In this document: positions 60,750 through 64,000 of the stretch, piece by piece
Numbering within the stretch: position 1 is the stretch's first letter
Layout of the letters: the number at the start of each line of letters is the position of its first letter
Origin: Chloranthus sessilifolius
Lineage: Eukaryota; Streptophyta; Magnoliopsida; Chloranthales; Chloranthaceae
Length of the DNA stretch: 64,000 nucleotides
Reading direction: 5' to 3'
NCBI GenBank assembly: GCA_021018995.1
Contig: CM037587.1
Span: 88,223,251 to 88,287,250 of the forward strand
The notes under the pieces: generated by a model
What the model saw: the letters and a program-made list of their open reading frames with translations, nothing else
Database searches by the model: none
Told to the model about the DNA's origin: nothing
Translations under genes and position numbers: made by a program

Positions 60750-62124
60750 TCATTATTTCATCACTTGTATATTTTTTATTTTATTTATTTGCACATATTT
60801 TTTTAATTTTGTATGATACATTCTAAAGTTTTAAACGTGAACATGTGATAAAATTCCATGAGAATGCATTTGTATTATTTTGAGTTACACTAATTGGCTT
60901 TTTTTTTCTGTATCATCAAGGTATTTTTTATTATCGTTAGTATATAAAGGAATTTTTTTAAAACAGTCATTGCAACAAGCTTATGTTCTGGGTATAATGT
61001 TGGATTTTGGCTTATATGTTCAATTATATTCTTATTCTTCTGATCTCTCTTACATTCATTTTGCCTTTTCAACTCGAGTTAATAAGCCCGATGGAGTATT
61101 CTATACTTAATGCCCTAAGTCAACTGAATTGGGAGTCATTGGCCTAACCCTCGTTAAATGAGTTTAATAGAAAGCAAGTAAGTTTCAGATCGAATATTCA
61201 ATTTATTTTTCACTCTACCTTGCTGCCTAATTGACTCGAGCAAGTAAAACCGTTGGGATTTCTTAAAATCTATTGCCCTAAACTAACTAGTTGAGAGTCA
61301 ATGTTCTAAAGCTCATTAAAAGGGTCTTTTAGAAAGCTTAAAAAGTGTGAGTGACATTGTATTATCAAGAGATTTTAAAAAAAAAAAAATTGGAAAGCTT
61401 AAAAGGAGTCTCAATATACTTTTGGACTACAAATTTGGACTATATATTCTTTGTTGCAATTGACTTTGATTCTTAAAATCTTCCTTTGTTAACTATTATA
61501 TTTCGTAAAGTAATACCTATGATGTGTATTGAAAATAGTGAATATTGATCTACTCTAATCTTTTCGTATGCATTTTAGGGTGTTTTAACTCTTTCACATG
61601 AAATTTTATTAAGTATAATATAAAATTGTTTTTAAAAAAAAAAAATTCTCTCTTTTCAAATTTTTTTTCTTTTCTAAAAGTTTCTTTTAAGTGTTACGGA
61701 CGTCCGTGGGCTCTTCACGGACGTCCGTAAATTTAGCGTCACACTGCCAAATTCTATCCAGACGTCAGCGAATCATTACGGACGTCCGTGTTTCTAGAGC
61801 CTCACTGGCTCTTTTCCACGGACGTCCGTCAATCACTACGGACGTCCGGAGACGAACCATTTTTCATGATACGAACGGTCATGTCGCAGTTATTTCAACT
61901 GCAATCTGTCATTTCACTCACAGATGTCCGTGGTTCAACTTCCAACGTCTACTGCAGACGGTTAATCTTTATACACACGGATCTCTAAATTCGACGGACG
62001 TCCGTGCCCTTCTCACGGACGTCCGTCCAAATTTTTTTAAAACCGCATTTTTTGAACCGTCTACCTCATTTTCTTGTCAAATTTTTTTAAATCCTTTCCT
62101 TCCCATTTCGACCTTAGATTCAAA
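60750..62124 (+). other. Sirevirus spacer between pol and env-like region
   Basis: This is about 1.37 kb of non-coding DNA. It holds an imperfect direct repeat of about 85 bp (61109-61190 and 61271-61355; shared 'gagagtca'/'gggagtca' and 'aaagc' blocks) and, at 61696-62026, a cluster of ACGGACGTCCGT palindromes also present in the LTR. Confidence 0.7.
61696..62026. repeat. Cluster of ACGGACGTCCGT palindromes
   Basis: Six perfect 12-bp palindromes (61696, 61717, 61778, 61818, 61994, 62015) and one with a single mismatch (61838) lie in 331 bp, plus partial copies such as 'gatgtccgtg' near 61924. The same palindrome occurs at 55233-55244 in the 5' LTR with degenerate neighbours, and the 3' LTR is entering one at the end of the window. 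Confidence 0.9.
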
Positions 62125-63309
62125 ATGTCTCTAAATAGAAAAAACTCTAAGAAATCTAAAGGTTCTTCCTCTTCTTCATCCCATGAACTTCAACGTTTTC
62201 CTTCTAAAAGCCATGAAGAACGTTTTCAACGTCTATTTGTTACTCGAAATCTCATAGTCGAACGGATTGTTCTTGACAAGTTTCTTAAAGAGCATGATCT
62301 GTTTGAGATATTTGCGTCTCGGGGTTGGTTGTCACTTCTATCTCTGTCTAGCTCCGCCTACACCAATGTGGTTCGGTGTTTTTAATCTAATCTTCTAAAC
62401 GCCAAAATCGTTGAAAGCCGGATGGAATGTTACGCCGTGACGTACATTTTTGGTAAGCAAATAACTTTCTCTCCTTTGCTTATCTCTGAAATTTTGGGTA
62501 TACCCTTGAATGATAATGGGTATAGCTATCCTGTAGATGAAAGCCAAATTGAGTCACTCTTTCATCCTTCTACTGTATATGACTTTGTGCGTTCTAATCC
62601 AAATCAACTTACTGGAACAGCAAAGCATTATACTACTTTAAAACCAAAATTTCAGTGGCTCCGTCACGTCCTTTTTGCCACTCTCACTCCGAGAGTGGGA
62701 AATAAGGATCAAGTTCGTTGGGATATTATCTACCTCATGTTTCTCTTAGAAAAACATCGTCCTTTATGTGTATCTACAATTATCTTTGAATTTATCATTC
62801 ATCAAATGAAGGACGATACCTCGAAAATGTCTCTTCCTTTTCCCTTAATTATCAGTAAAATTGTTGAGTCTCAAATGACTCTTCCACCTAATTTGGCTAC
62901 TACTCGGGCCATGGCACCACTGGGTAGGCTAAAGAAAATTGGGAAAAGGATAAGACTCGATTTGGATGATGTTGAATTTGTTGGTGAAAGTTCAGACGAT
63001 GATGAGGCAGAAGAGATCTCTCCTCAAGAAGACATTGGTCAAGCTGCTCCTGCTCCTCCACCAGTTCCTCCGTATCACGGTCAAGAGGGTCATTATTATG
63101 ACCCACATTTTGATAGGATGCATACTGAGATGCAACATATGAATTCTGACATTCAAAACTTATCTAATCGGATTGAAACTGGTTTCAATTTCCATGGGGA
63201 GCAAATTTCTTCGCTGCAAATGACTATGCTTGACGGTTTTGAAACAATTTTGAATCGCTTAAACAATGTCTTCCCGCCTTCAGGAGCACACTTTCCGCCT
63301 CCTCAATGA
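62125..63309 (+). mobile_element. Sirevirus env-like ORF region (fossil)
   Basis: The region starts MSLNRKNSKKSKG, Ser-rich at its N-terminus. It includes a segment of the form 'GKQITFSPLLISEILGIPL', the pattern shared by the extra ORF of SIRE1-like elements and the related plant 'putative transposon protein' family. It ends with an acidic stretch, a Pro-rich stretch (APAPPPVPPYHG) and a likely coiled coil (HTEMQHMNSDIQNLSNRIE). It has been called env-like because of its position after pol. I see no clear signal peptide or membrane segment. The region is broken. Confidence 0.7.
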
Positions 63310-63860
63310 TGTTATTTTGATGTATTTGTTCTCATTTTTTGTTGTCTTGTTGTAATTCTGACGATGATATTTTTTTGTTTTGTTTGTGGTCACTTGTTTA
63401 TGGGTACACTTTGTTAGGTGTTGTTATGAAGAAACTTGGTTCATTTTCTTTCACAACATGTGTTAATCTTTCCAATTTTATTATGACGTGAAATGTTTTC
63501 TTCTTTTGTGCTAAACTTCAGAATTTATATTTGAATGCGGTTTCACTAGTTAAATGCACCCTTTGTCACATTATGACAAAAAGGGGGAGATACATTTTAT
63601 ATTACACTTGTGCTATTAATGTGTTCTATGGTTAATTCAACAGGTGAAGAGCTACAAATCAAATATCAATTTCTAATATAGTGTTGAGGTTACACTTTTA
63701 CTTGGCAAATAGTTAGGGGGAGCAAATAGAGTTGTAATTTCTGCATTTGCATTCTAGATTGATGTATAGGACTTAGATGAGAAATGAATGTATTGTAATT
63801 TTTATTTTTTTTGGATCTTTGTAAACTGATTTTTGTTATGATTGTGACAAAGGGGGAGAT
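63310..63860 (+). other. Sirevirus 3' untranslated region with repeated purine tracts
   Basis: Purine tracts occur at 63579-63591 (aaaaagggggaga), 63714-63722 (ttaggggga) and 63849-63860 (aaagggggagat); the last abuts the 3' LTR and is the functional polypurine tract. Repeated tracts upstream of the LTR are a known Sirevirus feature. Confidence 0.75.
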
Positions 63861-64000
63861 TGTAAGATTTTTTGTCACCATCATGACCCAAAAATCAGTG
63901 TTGCTCCTTTAGGATTAAGTCTTGCCAAGTAATTAAGTTTGACAAATTGTTTTGTCAATTTTGGACCCATGGTCATCCGTAGTACACTCACGGACGTCCG
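63861..64000 (+). repeat. Sirevirus 3' LTR, first 140 bp
   Basis: The sequence matches the start of the 5' LTR at 55083 (TGTAAGATTTTTTGTCACC) and runs off the window. Confidence 0.9.

Larger units (their letters stand above)
55083..64000 (+). mobile_element. Ty1/copia Sirevirus-type element with env-like ORF, broken, 3' LTR cut by window end
   Basis: The 5' LTR is 55083-55736 (TGTAAGATTT … ATTTCA), the PBS is at 55739, and gag, protease, integrase, RT and RNase H follow in copia order. A further ORF region lies at 62125-63309, then a polypurine tract at 63849-63860 and the first 140 bp of the 3' LTR (63861-64000). The extra ORF, several repeated AAGGGGGAGA-type purine tracts and the long 3' internal region are typical of Sirevirus (SIRE1/Maximus). 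The coding region is broken, with roughly half a dozen breaks. The visible part of the 3' LTR is about 97% identical to the 5' LTR by eye, so insertion is recent, of the order of one million years. It inserted into the CACTA end; the left flank is 'catct'. Confidence 0.88.

Noticed and set aside
62900-63106. Minus-strand open frame in the Sirevirus env-like region
   Set aside because: It is antisense to the acidic and Pro-rich part of the env-like region and has no features of its own.

Overview
The window looks like a heterochromatic stretch of a flowering-plant (probably eudicot) nuclear genome made of nested and tandem transposable elements. I find no intact host gene, tRNA or rRNA. The plant origin rests on the lineages present: a chromodomain-bearing Ty3/gypsy element (Tekay/Del type), a Sirevirus-type Ty1/copia element with an env-like ORF, a Tat-type Ty3 remnant, a CACTA end and a Mutator-type MITE. 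Primer-binding sites matching plant initiator-Met tRNA (TGGTATCAGAG) occur three times.

Layout. 1-5637: decayed Tat-like Ty3 remains, with two LTRs of about 1.85 kb (1525-3351, 3771-5637), each preceded by the same 420-bp 3' internal segment and polypurine tract. 5638-6349: unassigned. 6350-9060: a non-autonomous LTR element ('element X', LTR about 320 bp, internal about 2.05 kb, no coding capacity seen). 8600-43186: a head-to-tail array of 27 units of 1,255-1,296 bp, 34.6 kb in all. Each unit is a chimera of the 3' end, LTR and 5' leader of element X, an unassigned AT-rich spacer, and an inverted gag/protease fragment of a Ty1/copia element. 43187-44102: the rest of that copia element's 5' end on the minus strand (gag, PBS, LTR). 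44290-44448: a hairpin-like Mutator-type MITE. 44665-55082: a CACTA transposon end split by a 10.2-kb Tekay element on the minus strand (44771-54971, target duplication CTTAG) and cut off on the right by a Sirevirus-type element on the plus strand (55083 to beyond 64000).

The most unusual feature is the 27-unit array. Both outer borders carry the tetranucleotide GACC, and each border continues into the parent sequence (element X on the left, copia gag on the right). This is what an in-situ tandem duplication at a 4-bp microhomology followed by unequal crossing-over would leave. Every unit keeps an LTR with its promoter-like region, so about 27 co-oriented LTRs recur every 1.28 kb.

A second general observation: most differences among array units, and the one dense patch of difference between the two Tekay LTRs, fall on CAG/CTG sites and look like lost or scrambled bases rather than C-to-T changes. 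This suggests long-read base-calling errors at methylated CHG sites, and it affects divergence and age estimates made from this sequence. All comparisons here were made by eye; no alignment or database search was run.
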